Shown here: in pieces, positions 25,440 through 33,234 of the stretch
Layout of the letters: each line of letters starts with the position of its first letter
How positions within the stretch are numbered: position 1 is the first letter of the stretch
NCBI RefSeq assembly: GCF_018383905.1
Contig: NZ_JAGYWA010000004.1
Location: 661,201-725,200 of the forward strand
Length of the DNA stretch: 64,000 nt
Direction of reading: 5' to 3'
Origin: Flavobacterium branchiicola
Lineage (GTDB): Bacteria > Bacteroidota > Bacteroidia > Flavobacteriales > Flavobacteriaceae
The notes under the pieces: model-generated
Database searches by the model: none
Told to the model about the DNA's origin: nothing
What the model saw: the letters and a program-made list of their open reading frames with translations, nothing else
Made by a program: the position numbers and the translations under genes

Positions 25440-27199
25440 TTAAGCTTGTAAATCGAGTCCAAATGTTGCGCGTAAAAGCTCAATGTTTGGATTGATTTCA
25501 AGTAAACGATTATATCTGTCCTGATCGTTTAAACTTCTTTTTGTTTCAATTGTTTCATTTACAATGATTTCAATAGTAATATCGTGATTATGTAAATGTC
25601 CTTTTAAGTGCCCTAAAAGTCCATTAAGCTGACTTTCAAAATCTAACTTCGAACCTTCATTTGGAAGTTCTAAAGTGATTTTTGTTCCATCTAGAGTCGG
25701 GTCGTTAATTAAAAGTAAAGACTCCATGATTCTTAATCCTTTTTGTCCTAAACGTTCAGCATATTTGTTCCATTGAAGACGCATATCAGTTTCATTAAAT
25801 TCTTCAGTAGGCAATTCAGAAGTAGGTTTAACGTAAGTTTTACCGCGTTCTTCCAATTCCTTTTTCTTGCGGATACTTGCTAAAGAAAATGCTGAAACCT
25901 TTGCTTCACCGCCAATTTGAACTCTTGGAGTTTCGGGAGTTTCAACTTGTGGTGCTATTTCAGTTTTTTGAGAAGACCCAGTTTCTGATGAAGGATTTGA
26001 AATTTCTTGTTTTGATGAAGTTGTTTCTGCTTCTTTTGGATTCTCAGTTTTAGAGGTGGGAGTTTTTACTTCAACAATAGAAAAGCTTCCATTTTTAAAG
26101 TAAACGGGTGGAATTATGAATTGCTCAGCTTTTTTTTTTCTCCATCAAAGTTGATAGAGGCCAATTGCATCAAACATAATTCAACTAAAAGACGCTGATT
26201 CTGACTTAATTTGTACTTTAAATCACAGTCATTGGCAATGTCAATCCCTTTTAATAAAAAGTCCTGCGAACATTTTTGAGCTTGTACACCGTACATTTGT
26301 TGCGCTTGTTCTCCAACTTCAAGCAAAGCGATTGTTGCCGGAGTTTTGCTTACTAATAAATCTCTAAAGTGAGAAGCCAGTCCGGCAATAAAATGATGTC
26401 CGTCAAAACCTTTGGCAAGAATATCATTGTAAGCCAGTAAAAGTTCCGGGATTTTATTTTCTAAAAGTAAATCGGTAATCGCAATATAGGTTTCGTAATC
26501 TAAAACGTTCAGGTTTTCGGTTACAGCCTGACGCGTTAAATTAGTTCCGCAGTACGAAACCACACGGTCAAAAATAGACAACGCATCACGCATTGCACCA
26601 TCTGCTTTTTGAGCAATAATGTGCAGTGCATCGTCTTCAAAATTGATTCCCTGACTTTGAGCAACATCAGCCAAATGTTCTTTGGCATCTTTTACTGTAA
26701 TTCTTTTGAAATCAAAAATTTGACAACGAGATAAAATCGTCGGAATAATTTTGTGTTTTTCTGTTGTTGCTAATATAAAAATAGCATGTTTTGGTGGTTC
26801 TTCTAATGTTTTCAGAAACGCATTAAAAGCGGCTGAAGACAACATATGAACCTCGTCAATGATATATACTTTATATTGCCCCGTTTGTGGCGGGATTCGA
26901 ACCTGATCGATAAGGTTACGGATATCATCGACCGAGTTGTTTGAAGCAGCGTCTAACTCAAAAACGTTAAAAGCAAAATCTTCATTTGGATCATCATATC
27001 CGGGTTGATTAATTTTTCTCGCCAGAATACGTGCACAGGTTGTTTTACCAACTCCACGCGGTCCGGTGAATAAAAGAGCCGAAGCAAGGTGATTACTGTC
27101 GATAGCATTCAACAAAGTGTTGGTAATGGCTTTCTGACCCACAACATCCTTAAAGGTCTGCGGGCGATACTTACGAGCCGATACTACAAATTGTTCCAT
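25440..27199 (-). CDS. dnaX: DNA polymerase III subunits gamma/tau, two frames joined at an A10 tract
   Basis: DnaX is the clamp-loader ATPase; tau also binds the polymerase and helicase. From ATG 27199 the zero frame gives 361 aa with Walker A GPRGVGKT (46-53), DEVH (115-118) and SRC sensor (156-158), then domain III, and stops at TAA 26114-26116, a gamma-like product. The tau C-terminus continues in the -1 frame: after the ten-A tract at 26130-26139 it reads AEQFIIPPVYFKNG..., a P/T/S-rich linker, then KKKELEERGKTYVKP and domain IV/V to TAA at 25440, about 586 aa in all. The tract contains the classical slippery heptamer A AAA AAG, with GGAG just upstream. A -1 ribosomal shift or insertion of one A by polymerase slippage would make tau. 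A homopolymer sequencing error is the alternative. The zinc-binding Cys cluster of E. coli DnaX is absent. Confidence 0.9.
26130..26139 (-). promoter_or_regulatory. Slippery A10 tract in dnaX (candidate programmed frameshift or slippage site)
   Basis: mRNA reads GGAG, ten A, GCTGAGC. Zero frame is GAA AAA AAA AAG CTG; the -1 frame is AAA GCT GAG CAA. A heptamer A AAA AAG is present as in the E. coli dnaX site. No strong hairpin is seen directly downstream. Confidence 0.65.
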
Positions 27200-27218
27200 A
27201 TTCTGTTTTATTCGATAG

Positions 27219-27226
27219 CAAATATA
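27219..27226 (-). promoter_or_regulatory. Candidate -7 element TATATTTG of dnaX
   Basis: Exact TAnnTTTG match on the minus strand, 19 bases before the dnaX start codon. Confidence 0.45.
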
Positions 27227-27368
27227 GAGTATAATTTAATGATTTAAAAATTTAAAAATTGAAAGATTTTTAACTGGTTGAATTGTAGAAAGAAAAAAAT
27301 ATTTTTGATTGAATTGCGAAAAAAAGTAGTAGTTTTATTTCAAAATAATTAATAGAAATTTACAGAAA

Positions 27369-28163
27369 ATGAATGCAAAACAAATTGTGAGATTAAGTAA
27401 TATTATTGGAATTACGTCTATACTTTTATTAGTTTACTGGGTATTTACGTTTATCACAATTGAAGTATTTGGATTGAAAGTTTTCAGGGAAAATATGACT
27501 GAAACATTCTATCTCAGTGTTGTTGGTATTTTAGCATTAATGACCGGTTCTTTGATTCTTAATTTAATGTTCAATTTAACCCGAATTGCCGAAAAACAAG
27601 ATCAGGAAACGCTAAATCAGAAATCGGGTAAACTTAAAATTGTGATGCTGATTTTGATTTTTCCTTTAATATTAATTGTTCTTTTTGGCGGTAATTATTT
27701 AACCTCTTCCAAAAAAGAAAAGATGCTTGTAGAGTCGGCAAAATCTATTATCGAATCAAATAAATCCAACAGTGAGAAACTGGTTAATTATTCCTTTACA
27801 AAAGAATACATCAAAGAAACTGCTGAAATTTTAAAAGTATTATCAGATACTGATAAAAATTTTCCAAGTATAACTTTAATTGTAAAAGACTCTATAAAGG
27901 GATCGCCGGTTTATTTAGGGTTTAATGAATATTATCGCGAAAACCTGAAAGATACTATAAAACCTGAAAAAGCAGAATATATTTATCAAACAACAAAAGA
28001 AGAGAGAGTATATTTAAATACTGTTTTTGAGAAGAACAGTAACGAGTTCAGATACAGTTCTCATAATGGAAACTATGAATTGTTTTACCCTTATAAAAAG
28101 AATGGCAAAACGATCATAATTTATTTTTCTGAACAACAACGATATGGTAAAATGGGAAGTTAA
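27369..28163 (+). CDS. Hypothetical membrane protein (264 aa)
   Basis: Not recognised. Three hydrophobic segments at about residues 10-34 (IIGITSILLLVYWVFTFITI), 48-70 (LSVVGILALMTGSLILNLMF) and 90-110 (IVMLILIFPLILIVLFGGNY), then a hydrophilic domain of about 150 residues predicted outside the membrane core. No motif is visible. A NIPSNAP-family gene follows after 12 bp, so the two are probably co-transcribed. Confidence 0.75.
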   Translation: MNAKQIVRLSNIIGITSILLLVYWVFTFITIEVFGLKVFRENMTETFYLSVVGILALMTGSLILNLMFNLTRIAEKQDQETLNQKSGKLKIVMLILIFPLILIVLFGGNYLTSSKKEKMLVESAKSIIESNKSNSEKLVNYSFTKEYIKETAEILKVLSDTDKNFPSITLIVKDSIKGSPVYLGFNEYYRENLKDTIKPEKAEYIYQTTKEERVYLNTVFEKNSNEFRYSSHNGNYELFYPYKKNGKTIIIYFSEQQRYGKMGS

Positions 28164-28175
28164 AAATTATAAGTT

Positions 28176-28574
28176 ATGAAGAAATGTTTTTTAATTTTAG
28201 TTCTACTCACAACATTTGCTGTAAAAGCGCAAAACGCGACTCAGACAAGTCCGGTGTTTCAATTGCGTATTTATGAGATTTTTGAGAATAATAAAAAAGA
28301 ATTTCATGAACGTTTTCGGGATCATGCTATGCGCATTATGAAGAAATATAACTTTAAGATCATTTCGATTTATGAGTCAAAATCAGATAAGAAAACCGAG
28401 TTTGTCTATTTTCTGGAATGGCAGGATGAAGCCACAATGAAAAAAGCGTGGGAAGATTTTAAAAAAGATCAGGAATGGATAGATATTAAGAAACAATACA
28501 CAGCAAAATATGGTGATGTAGTGGGGAATATTGAAGATCGGGTTTTAACGAAAGTTAATTATTCGCCTCATTAA
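28176..28574 (+). CDS. Secreted NIPSNAP-family protein (132 aa)
   Basis: Signal peptide MKKCFLILVLLTTFAVKAQ (cleavage near residue 19) followed by one NIPSNAP/dimeric alpha-beta barrel domain: FQLRIYEIFENNKKEFHERFRDHAMRIMKKYNFKIISIYES and FVYFLEWQDEATMKKAWEDFKKDQEWIDIKKQY. NIPSNAP proteins are small barrel proteins of mostly unknown function. Export is unusual for the family but common among flavobacterial members. A terminator follows at 28613-28646. Confidence 0.85.
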   Translation: MKKCFLILVLLTTFAVKAQNATQTSPVFQLRIYEIFENNKKEFHERFRDHAMRIMKKYNFKIISIYESKSDKKTEFVYFLEWQDEATMKKAWEDFKKDQEWIDIKKQYTAKYGDVVGNIEDRVLTKVNYSPH

Positions 28575-28612
28575 TAATGGTTTGCAGATGGTTTGAAATC
28601 TGTATAATTACT

Positions 28613-28646
28613 AAAACCTTAAATTGAAAAGTTTAAGGTTTTTTTA
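28613..28646 (+). terminator. Terminator after the NIPSNAP gene
   Basis: AAAACCTTAAA faces TTTAAGGTTTT and runs into seven T. Confidence 0.75.
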
Positions 28647-28755
28647 TACGCTGGTTTTAAGAAATTAATAAGATTTAAAATTGTAGGATTATTTTGTAAT
28701 ATTTAATTGTTTTATTCGTTAAATTAGAGGATTAATTAATTTAAAAAATATCATT

Positions 28756-29235
28756 ATGAAAATCAAATCAATTTTATTAGGAATGAGCCTTGCTTTAACA
28801 TTAGTAGCTTGTGGTCCTAAAGATGCAGATATTCAAAAGGAAATTGCTGCAAAAATGGGTGATATGCCCGGAATGGAAGTTACGGTGAAGGATGGTGTTG
28901 CCACTATTTCTGGTATTTGTAAAGATGCTGCTTGCAAAGAAAGTTGTGAGAACATCGCTAAAGGAATTAAAGGTGTAAAATCTGTGGTAAACAACTGCGA
29001 AATTCAGGCTCCTGAACCTGTTGCAACAACAGCTCCGGTTGAAATTAATGCTGATAGTGTTTTGAATACTTCTGTAGGCGAGGTGGTAAAAACATACAGT
29101 GGCGTAACGGCTTCAGTTAAAGATGGTGTTGTAACACTTACCGGAGATATCAAAAAAAGCCAATTGCCTAATTTGATCAAAAGCATACAGGAATTGAAAC
29201 CTAAAAAAGTTGAAAACAAATTAACTATTAAATAA
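28756..29235 (+). CDS. BON-domain lipoprotein (159 aa)
   Basis: Lipoprotein signal MKIKSILLGMSLALTLVACG with the lipidated Cys at residue 19. Two BON domains follow (about 24-78 and 95-159): each has the pattern ...VTVKDGVATISG... or ...ASVKDGVVTLTGDI... BON domains bind membranes or phospholipid and are found in envelope stress proteins such as OsmY. The first domain holds four extra cysteines (CKDAACKESC...NNC), unusual for BON. The next gene, 6 bp downstream, is a BON-LysM protein, so the pair forms one unit. Confidence 0.88.
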   Translation: MKIKSILLGMSLALTLVACGPKDADIQKEIAAKMGDMPGMEVTVKDGVATISGICKDAACKESCENIAKGIKGVKSVVNNCEIQAPEPVATTAPVEINADSVLNTSVGEVVKTYSGVTASVKDGVVTLTGDIKKSQLPNLIKSIQELKPKKVENKLTIK

Positions 29236-29241
29236 GAGGCT

Positions 29242-29613
29242 ATGAGTTTACAAGATAAATACAACGAGTTAACCAATACAGCTGCTAATTTGGGCGTAGC
29301 TAATTTGCAGGTTAGAGAGCAGGATAATGTATTGTATATTGATGGTACAGCAAAATCGGCAGAGGATAAAGAAAAACTTTGGGATCTTTACGGAAAGCTG
29401 GATCCTGAATTTAGATCTGCTGATGTTGTGATGAATATTGAAGTAGCAGAAGGAGTTACGACTGATTATACTGTTGTAAGTGGCGATTCATTATCAAAAA
29501 TCGGAAAAGCACACGGAGTTTCATGGCAGGCGATTTATGAAGCTAATAAAGACGTTATTAAAAACCCTGATGTGATTCAGCCAGGTTGGAAGTTGAAAAT
29601 ACCTACAGCGTAA
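29242..29613 (+). CDS. BON-LysM protein, similar in layout to Kbp/YgaU (123 aa)
   Basis: N-terminal BON domain (about residues 8-65, NVLYIDGTAKSAEDKEKLWDLYGKL) and C-terminal LysM domain (about 72-122, YTVVSGDSLSKIGKAHGVSWQAIYEANKDVIKNPDVIQPGWKLKIP). No signal peptide, so probably cytoplasmic. This two-domain layout is that of E. coli Kbp (YgaU), a cytoplasmic K+-binding protein; equivalent activity here is inference. Start ATG 29242 gives MSLQDKYNELTNTAANLG. Transcribed together with the BON lipoprotein, ended by a strong terminator. Confidence 0.88.
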   Translation: MSLQDKYNELTNTAANLGVANLQVREQDNVLYIDGTAKSAEDKEKLWDLYGKLDPEFRSADVVMNIEVAEGVTTDYTVVSGDSLSKIGKAHGVSWQAIYEANKDVIKNPDVIQPGWKLKIPTA

Positions 29614-29636
29614 TTTTATTTTTATGTTGTTTATGG

Positions 29637-29668
29637 AAAGCCTGTCTGAAAATGACAGGCTTTTTTTT
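29637..29668 (+). terminator. Strong terminator after the BON-LysM gene
   Basis: AAAGCCTGTC faces GACAGGCTTT, followed by a run of T to 29668. Confidence 0.85.
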
Positions 29669-29695
29669 GAGAACATTTTTCAGTAGCCCCAAAAT

Positions 29696-30028
29696 CTATA
29701 TTAAATTACTTTTACTCCATTTCATAATACCTTGCAAAAGTTCAGATAGTGTTTTTCCTTTTTCTGTTAAGGTATATTCTACTTTTGGAGGAACAGTGGG
29801 ATAAGAAATTCTATTTATAATATTTTCATTTTCTAAATCTTTTAATTGCTGAGAAAGCATTTTTTGAGTAATCCCGCTAATGGCTTTATCAAGTTCGTTA
29901 AAACGCATAGTTCCATTTAGTAGCAGAAGCCAAACAATAACAGGCTTCCATTTTCCTCCAATTTTATCCATAAAAATTGTTATGGGACATTCTGTAGCCT
30001 TTTCATATTTTTTTTCAAAATTTTCCAT
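29696..30028 (-). CDS. HxlR-family transcription regulator (110 aa)
   Basis: Winged-helix regulator of the HxlR/YodB group: CPITIFMDKIGGKWKPVIVWLLLLNGTMRFNELDKAISGITQKMLSQQLKDLEN and KVEYTLTEKGKTL are family hallmarks. The Cys at residue 14 is in the position of the redox-sensing Cys of YodB/HypR-type members, so thiol or electrophile sensing is possible. I start it at ATG 30028; the frame is open further upstream but that part overlaps the divergent gene and its promoter. It is transcribed away from an SDR gene that it most likely controls. Confidence 0.9.
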   Translation of the reverse strand: MENFEKKYEKATECPITIFMDKIGGKWKPVIVWLLLLNGTMRFNELDKAISGITQKMLSQQLKDLENENIINRISYPTVPPKVEYTLTEKGKTLSELLQGIMKWSKSNLI

Positions 30029-30065
30029 TTGTTTAAGCTTTGATTGAAGCAATTCCGTTGTTTTG

Positions 30066-30078
30066 GTAAGTAACTTAC
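30066..30078. promoter_or_regulatory. Palindrome GTAAGTAACTTAC, candidate HxlR operator
   Basis: Perfect 13-bp palindrome (6+1+6) in the 117-bp HxlR-SDR divergent gap, just upstream of the SDR promoter. A wider pair TTACTT (about 30075) and AAGTAA (about 30109) also faces inward around the -33 element. Confidence 0.5.
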
Positions 30079-30092
30079 TTTCTGGTACGTTC

Positions 30093-30123
30093 TTGTGGTA
30101 AAGATAACAAGTAATTAGTTTTG
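30093..30123 (+). promoter_or_regulatory. Promoter of the SDR gene (TTG, 20 bp, TAGTTTTG)
   Basis: -33 TTG at 30093-30095 and -7 TAGTTTTG at 30116-30123, separated by 20 bases, matching the Bacteroidota housekeeping promoter. The SDR ATG is 22 bases downstream. Confidence 0.6.
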
Positions 30124-30145
30124 TACGAAATTTAATAAAAACGAA

Positions 30146-30880
30146 ATGAAAAAAGTTATAGTTATTACCGGAGGAACAACTGGAATTGGCTTTGCCTGTG
30201 CAGAATATTTGTTGGATAATGGATATGAAGTTATAATTACAGGAAGGTCGCAAACCAATATGGTGAATGCATTAGAAAAACTAAATCAGCGTGCAACGGG
30301 AATAGTTTCTGATGTTTCTAATTTGTCTGAGATCGATGAATTGGTAGAAAAAGTCAGGGTGAGATTTAATAGAATTGACGGCTTATTTATTAATGCAGGA
30401 ATTTTTAAATCGGCTAGTTTGGAAAATACTACAGAGGAAATTTTTGATGAAACAATGAATATTAATTTTAAAGGTTCCTATTTTATGATTCAAAAATTTA
30501 TTCCATTATTAAATAATCCATCAAGTATAGTTTTAAATACTTCAATTGTTGTATTTAAGGCTTTTGCAGATACAAGTGTTTATACGGCAAGTAAAGCGGC
30601 ACTTGAAAGTGTTGCAAAAGTTTTTAATATAGAATTGGCTTCAAAAGGAATTCGGGTTAATACTTTAAGTCCGGGAGTTACGGAAAGTCCAATTCAGCAA
30701 AAATCAGGGATGAATGATGAAGCGATTCAAAATTTGTTAACTCATTTCTCTGAAAATTCTCCAATTGGCCGCATTCTAAAACCGAATGATATTGCACCTG
30801 TTTTGGAATTTTTAATTTCGGACAAATCGCTGGTATTAAGAAATGAAAAAATTATTGTTGATGGAGGGACAACATTGTGA
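30146..30880 (+). CDS. Short-chain dehydrogenase/reductase
   Basis: Classical SDR of 244 aa. Cofactor motif TGGTTGIG at residues 8-15, NAG at about 90-92, catalytic Ser/Tyr/Lys in NTSIVVFKAFADTSVYTASKAALES (YxxxK at about 151-155), and PG after the active site in LSPGVTESP. GRSQTN after the second strand suggests NADP(H). Substrate unknown. The adjacent divergent HxlR-type regulator suggests induction by a reactive or electrophilic compound. Confidence 0.92.
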   Translation: MKKVIVITGGTTGIGFACAEYLLDNGYEVIITGRSQTNMVNALEKLNQRATGIVSDVSNLSEIDELVEKVRVRFNRIDGLFINAGIFKSASLENTTEEIFDETMNINFKGSYFMIQKFIPLLNNPSSIVLNTSIVVFKAFADTSVYTASKAALESVAKVFNIELASKGIRVNTLSPGVTESPIQQKSGMNDEAIQNLLTHFSENSPIGRILKPNDIAPVLEFLISDKSLVLRNEKIIVDGGTTL

Positions 30881-30900
30881 AGAAATTTTTATTCTAATTT

Positions 30901-30960
30901 TATGTCATTTCAACAAAAGAATAGATTACGCTGTAAATTTCAATTTGTTGAAATGACATA
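30901..30960. repeat. Perfect 17-bp inverted repeat after the SDR gene
   Basis: TATGTCATTTCAACAAA (30901-30917) faces its exact complement at 30944-30960 with a 26-base loop. Shares the GTCATTTC core with the 28-bp element at 4035-4141 but is otherwise different. Confidence 0.75.
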
Positions 30961-31023
30961 GATTATTGAATAATTTTTTGTTCTCATTTGTTTTACCTGA
31001 TTTTGGAAAAGATTATTTCTTTT

Positions 31024-31130
31024 GAAACCGATTGCCCTAGCCCTGATGGGAGCGGCATCCTTTTGTGGTCTCGTTTTTTTCTAACGAGACTGCAAAAGAT
31101 ACAGCGGACAGCAGGTTCCCGGCTCCTTAA
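31024..31130 (+). ncRNA. Structured intergenic element resembling the Flavo-1 RNA motif, copy A
   Basis: The element begins GAAACCGATTGCCCTAGCC, has GATGGGAGCGGCATC, then a stem CTTTTG / CAAAAG capped by GTCTCGTT / AACGAGAC, and closes with GGACAGCAGG and GGCTCCTTAA. A second copy, 52645-52760 on the minus strand, keeps the outer blocks while the central stem differs completely in sequence, which is what selection on structure would give. I recall a flavobacterial RNA motif (Flavo-1) of this look; the assignment needs a covariance-model search. Confidence 0.55.
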
Positions 31131-31132
31131 AA

Positions 31133-31426
31133 TTATCTTCCTCTAATGCTTAAATCAAATAAAAATTTTGCTGTTTCCTGATCTGAATCGGCTGAAAAGC
31201 CAGCAACATAAACTCCTTTCTTGCCAGAAGTCGACTTAATTCCGTATACAACTGCCTCATCGCCAGGGTCCGAATCCCCTTCGTATCGATACACATGAAC
31301 AATTTCAAATTTCTCAGGATTTTTTTTAATTACATCTGCATTTCGATTAAAATCGCATGTAAATCCCTTTTCATTCAATTGATCTAAAGCCTTTGAGACA
31401 GTTGCGTAATGATACATTCTTTTCAT
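31133..31426 (-). CDS. Conserved small flavobacterial protein of unknown function (97 aa)
   Basis: Soluble, charged protein with no signal or membrane segment: [22 protein letters not shown], then [53 protein letters not shown]. The block [18 protein letters not shown] is strongly characteristic of a small Bacteroidota family that databases sometimes name after phosphoribosylpyrophosphate synthetase; nothing in the sequence supports that name. Its 3' end abuts the structured element at 31024-31130. Confidence 0.8.
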   Translation of the reverse strand: MKRMYHYATVSKALDQLNEKGFTCDFNRNADVIKKNPEKFEIVHVYRYEGDSDPGDEAVVYGIKSTSGKKGVYVAGFSADSDQETAKFLFDLSIRGR

Positions 31427-31543
31427 AATAAACTGAATTTAAAAATTATAGAATTTTAAAGATAACTAATTTAAAATTAAAACGTTATGATAAAACTCAT
31501 AAAATAGGAAATTTAAAATCATTATTCTTAGTTCATAAAACCT

Positions 31544-31551
31544 TACTTTTG
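31544..31551 (+). promoter_or_regulatory. -7 element TACTTTTG of rnpB
   Basis: Exact TAnnTTTG placed 4 bases before the first base of the RNase P RNA P1 helix, which is where a -7 element belongs. Confidence 0.6.
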
Positions 31552-31555
31552 CACC

Positions 31556-31875
31556 GCAGACCGCCTTATCGTCGTCCCGATTCATCGGGAGGGAGGAAAG
31601 TCCGGACACCATAGAGAAGCATAGCGGGTAACACCCGTCGGTCTTAGAAATGAGGCAAGGACAAGTGCAACAGAAAGTATGTACAGGTAATGCTGTAGTG
31701 AAACCAGGTAAACTCTATGCGGTGAAATACCAAGTATATCAGCATTTAAGGGCTTCTCGTCCGTTGTTGAAGGGTAGGTAGCTTGAGTTCCGAAGTAATT
31801 CGGAATCTAGATAAATGATAAGGTATTGTCTCGTTGCAAAATGAGACAAGAACAGAATCCGGCTTACAGGTCTGC
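31556..31875 (+). ncRNA. rnpB: RNase P RNA (bacterial type A)
   Basis: Catalytic RNA of RNase P, which cuts 5' leaders from tRNA precursors. The ends form helix P1: GCAGACC (31556-31562) pairs with GGTCTGC (31869-31875). Conserved core blocks are present in order: GAGGAAAGTCCGGAC (about 31594), ACAGAAAGTA (about 31669), GTGAAACCAGGTAAACTC (about 31698) and ACAGAATCCGGCTTACAGG near the 3' end (about 31852-31870). A T run after P1 provides the terminator. About 320 nt, normal for the group. The stretch 31876-32010 after it holds nothing I can identify. Confidence 0.95.
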
Positions 31876-32010
31876 TTTTTTTATGTATTTATGAAGTTTG
31901 TTAGTATGCTTTATAATTCTTCTCTCTAATTTTTATGAAACTGAATTTAGTATAATGAATACTAAAACTCATAGTAATGTGTTTTTGATTTCATTAGAAA
32001 AAAATATAAA

Positions 32011-32943
32011 ATGGTTATGAAAACAAGAATTGGTATTTTGGGTCTTGGAGGTGTTGGAGGTTTTTTTGGCGGACTTTTGGCGAAAGCCTATCAGGAATCT
32101 GAAGAGATAGAAATTGTATTTATTGCACGCGGAGAAACTCTTAAAATAGTTTCAGAATCGGGTTTGAAAATAATTACGAAAGTATCTGAAACTGTAGTTT
32201 TTCCGAAAGTTGTTTCAAACGATCCCGATGTAATTGGCAAATTAGATTATTTAATTTGTGCCACCAAAACGTACGATATTGAAGAAAGCCTTTTAGGTTT
32301 AGCAAAATGCATTAAAAAAAGTACTGTTATTCTTCCGTTATATAATGGTGTTGATGCAACAGAGCGTATCAGTACAATTTATCCTGACAATGAAGTTTTG
32401 CAAGGTTGTGTTTATATATTTTCAATGATAGAATCGCCAGGAGTAATCAATAATGTTGGATCATTACAACGATTGTTTTTTGGTTCAGAAATAGCTTCAA
32501 TGAGCAAAATGAAAGCTTTGCAGGCTATTTTTAAAAATGCAGAGATAGACAGTTATCTGGTCGATGATATAGAAGATACGGTTTGGGAAAAGTTTGTTTT
32601 TATTTCTGTACTGGCTTCAGCAACATGTTATTTAAATTATAATATTGGTGAAATTCTGGAAAGTCAGGAAGGCAGGCAGATATATGTTTCACTAATGAAT
32701 GAAATTACAATGCTGGCAGCCGTAAAAGGATTGAAGCTTCCTGAAGATATTATAATGCAAACGATTTTAAAACTAGAAAAAACGCCTCCGGAAACAACGT
32801 CATCAATGCATCGTGATTTGCTTGCAGGGCGTAGTATTGAAGTAGCATCGTTAACAGAATTTGTTGTTAACGAGGGTCTTAAATATGAAGTTGAAACGCC
32901 AACGTATCAATTGGTTTTAGATAAATTGACGATTAATAGTTAA
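32011..32943 (+). CDS. panE: 2-dehydropantoate 2-reductase-like protein (PanE/ApbA family)
   Basis: PanE reduces ketopantoate to pantoate with NADPH in pantothenate synthesis. N-terminal Rossmann motif RIGILGLGGVGGFFGG at about residues 5-20, followed by the family pattern IARGETLKIVSESGLKI and KTYDIEE (the Lys is an active-site position in PanE). C-terminal helical domain with WEKFVFISVLASATCYLNYNIGEI and EVASLTEFVVNEGLKYEVETPTYQLVLD, typical of the ApbA C-terminal domain. 310 aa is normal. A second ATG at 32017 is an equally good start. Family members include non-PanE reductases, so substrate is not certain. Confidence 0.87.
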   Translation: MVMKTRIGILGLGGVGGFFGGLLAKAYQESEEIEIVFIARGETLKIVSESGLKIITKVSETVVFPKVVSNDPDVIGKLDYLICATKTYDIEESLLGLAKCIKKSTVILPLYNGVDATERISTIYPDNEVLQGCVYIFSMIESPGVINNVGSLQRLFFGSEIASMSKMKALQAIFKNAEIDSYLVDDIEDTVWEKFVFISVLASATCYLNYNIGEILESQEGRQIYVSLMNEITMLAAVKGLKLPEDIIMQTILKLEKTPPETTSSMHRDLLAGRSIEVASLTEFVVNEGLKYEVETPTYQLVLDKLTINS

Positions 32944-33138
32944 CTAAGATTCGTCTTTTGTTGCACGAACTAAACTAATTCCGGACATAAAGAATACAAT
33001 TCCTAAAATCCCATAAATAATCAGAGATTTAATATCTCTTGTTTCTCCTGATGTGCCGGCAAAAATTACGGCTGTATAGATTAGTCCTGCTATTCCGAGC
33101 ATTGTAAGTAATCCTCCGAAAAATCTTTTTAGGTTCAT
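32944..33138 (-). CDS. Small two-helix membrane protein (64 aa)
   Basis: MNLKRFFGGLLTMLGIAGLIYTAVIFAG forms one membrane helix (about 6-28) and SLIIYGILGIVFFMSGISLVRA a second (about 38-59), with a short charged loop GTSGETRDIK. Function unknown; small proteins of this layout are common in flavobacteria. A minus-strand TAAATTTG (33165-33172) lies 27 bases before the start codon and is a good -7 candidate. Confidence 0.78.
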   Translation of the reverse strand: MNLKRFFGGLLTMLGIAGLIYTAVIFAGTSGETRDIKSLIIYGILGIVFFMSGISLVRATKDES

Positions 33139-33234
33139 GATTGTTAGATTTAAAATTTCTCTAACAAATTTATTGTTGAACGGTCAAAATGTTGTTACAC
33201 AATTGTTTTGCTAAATTATAAGATTTGCAGGAGT

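Noticed and set aside
26885..26905. tRNA-like T-loop sequence (GGTTCGAATCCCGCC on the minus strand)
   Set aside because: It lies inside the conserved dnaX coding sequence QVRIPPQTG, and no acceptor stem, anticodon arm or CCA can be drawn around it.
30029..30253. N-terminal extension of the HxlR regulator
   Set aside because: It would cross the SDR promoter and overlap the first 36 SDR codons; HxlR proteins begin near ATG 30028.
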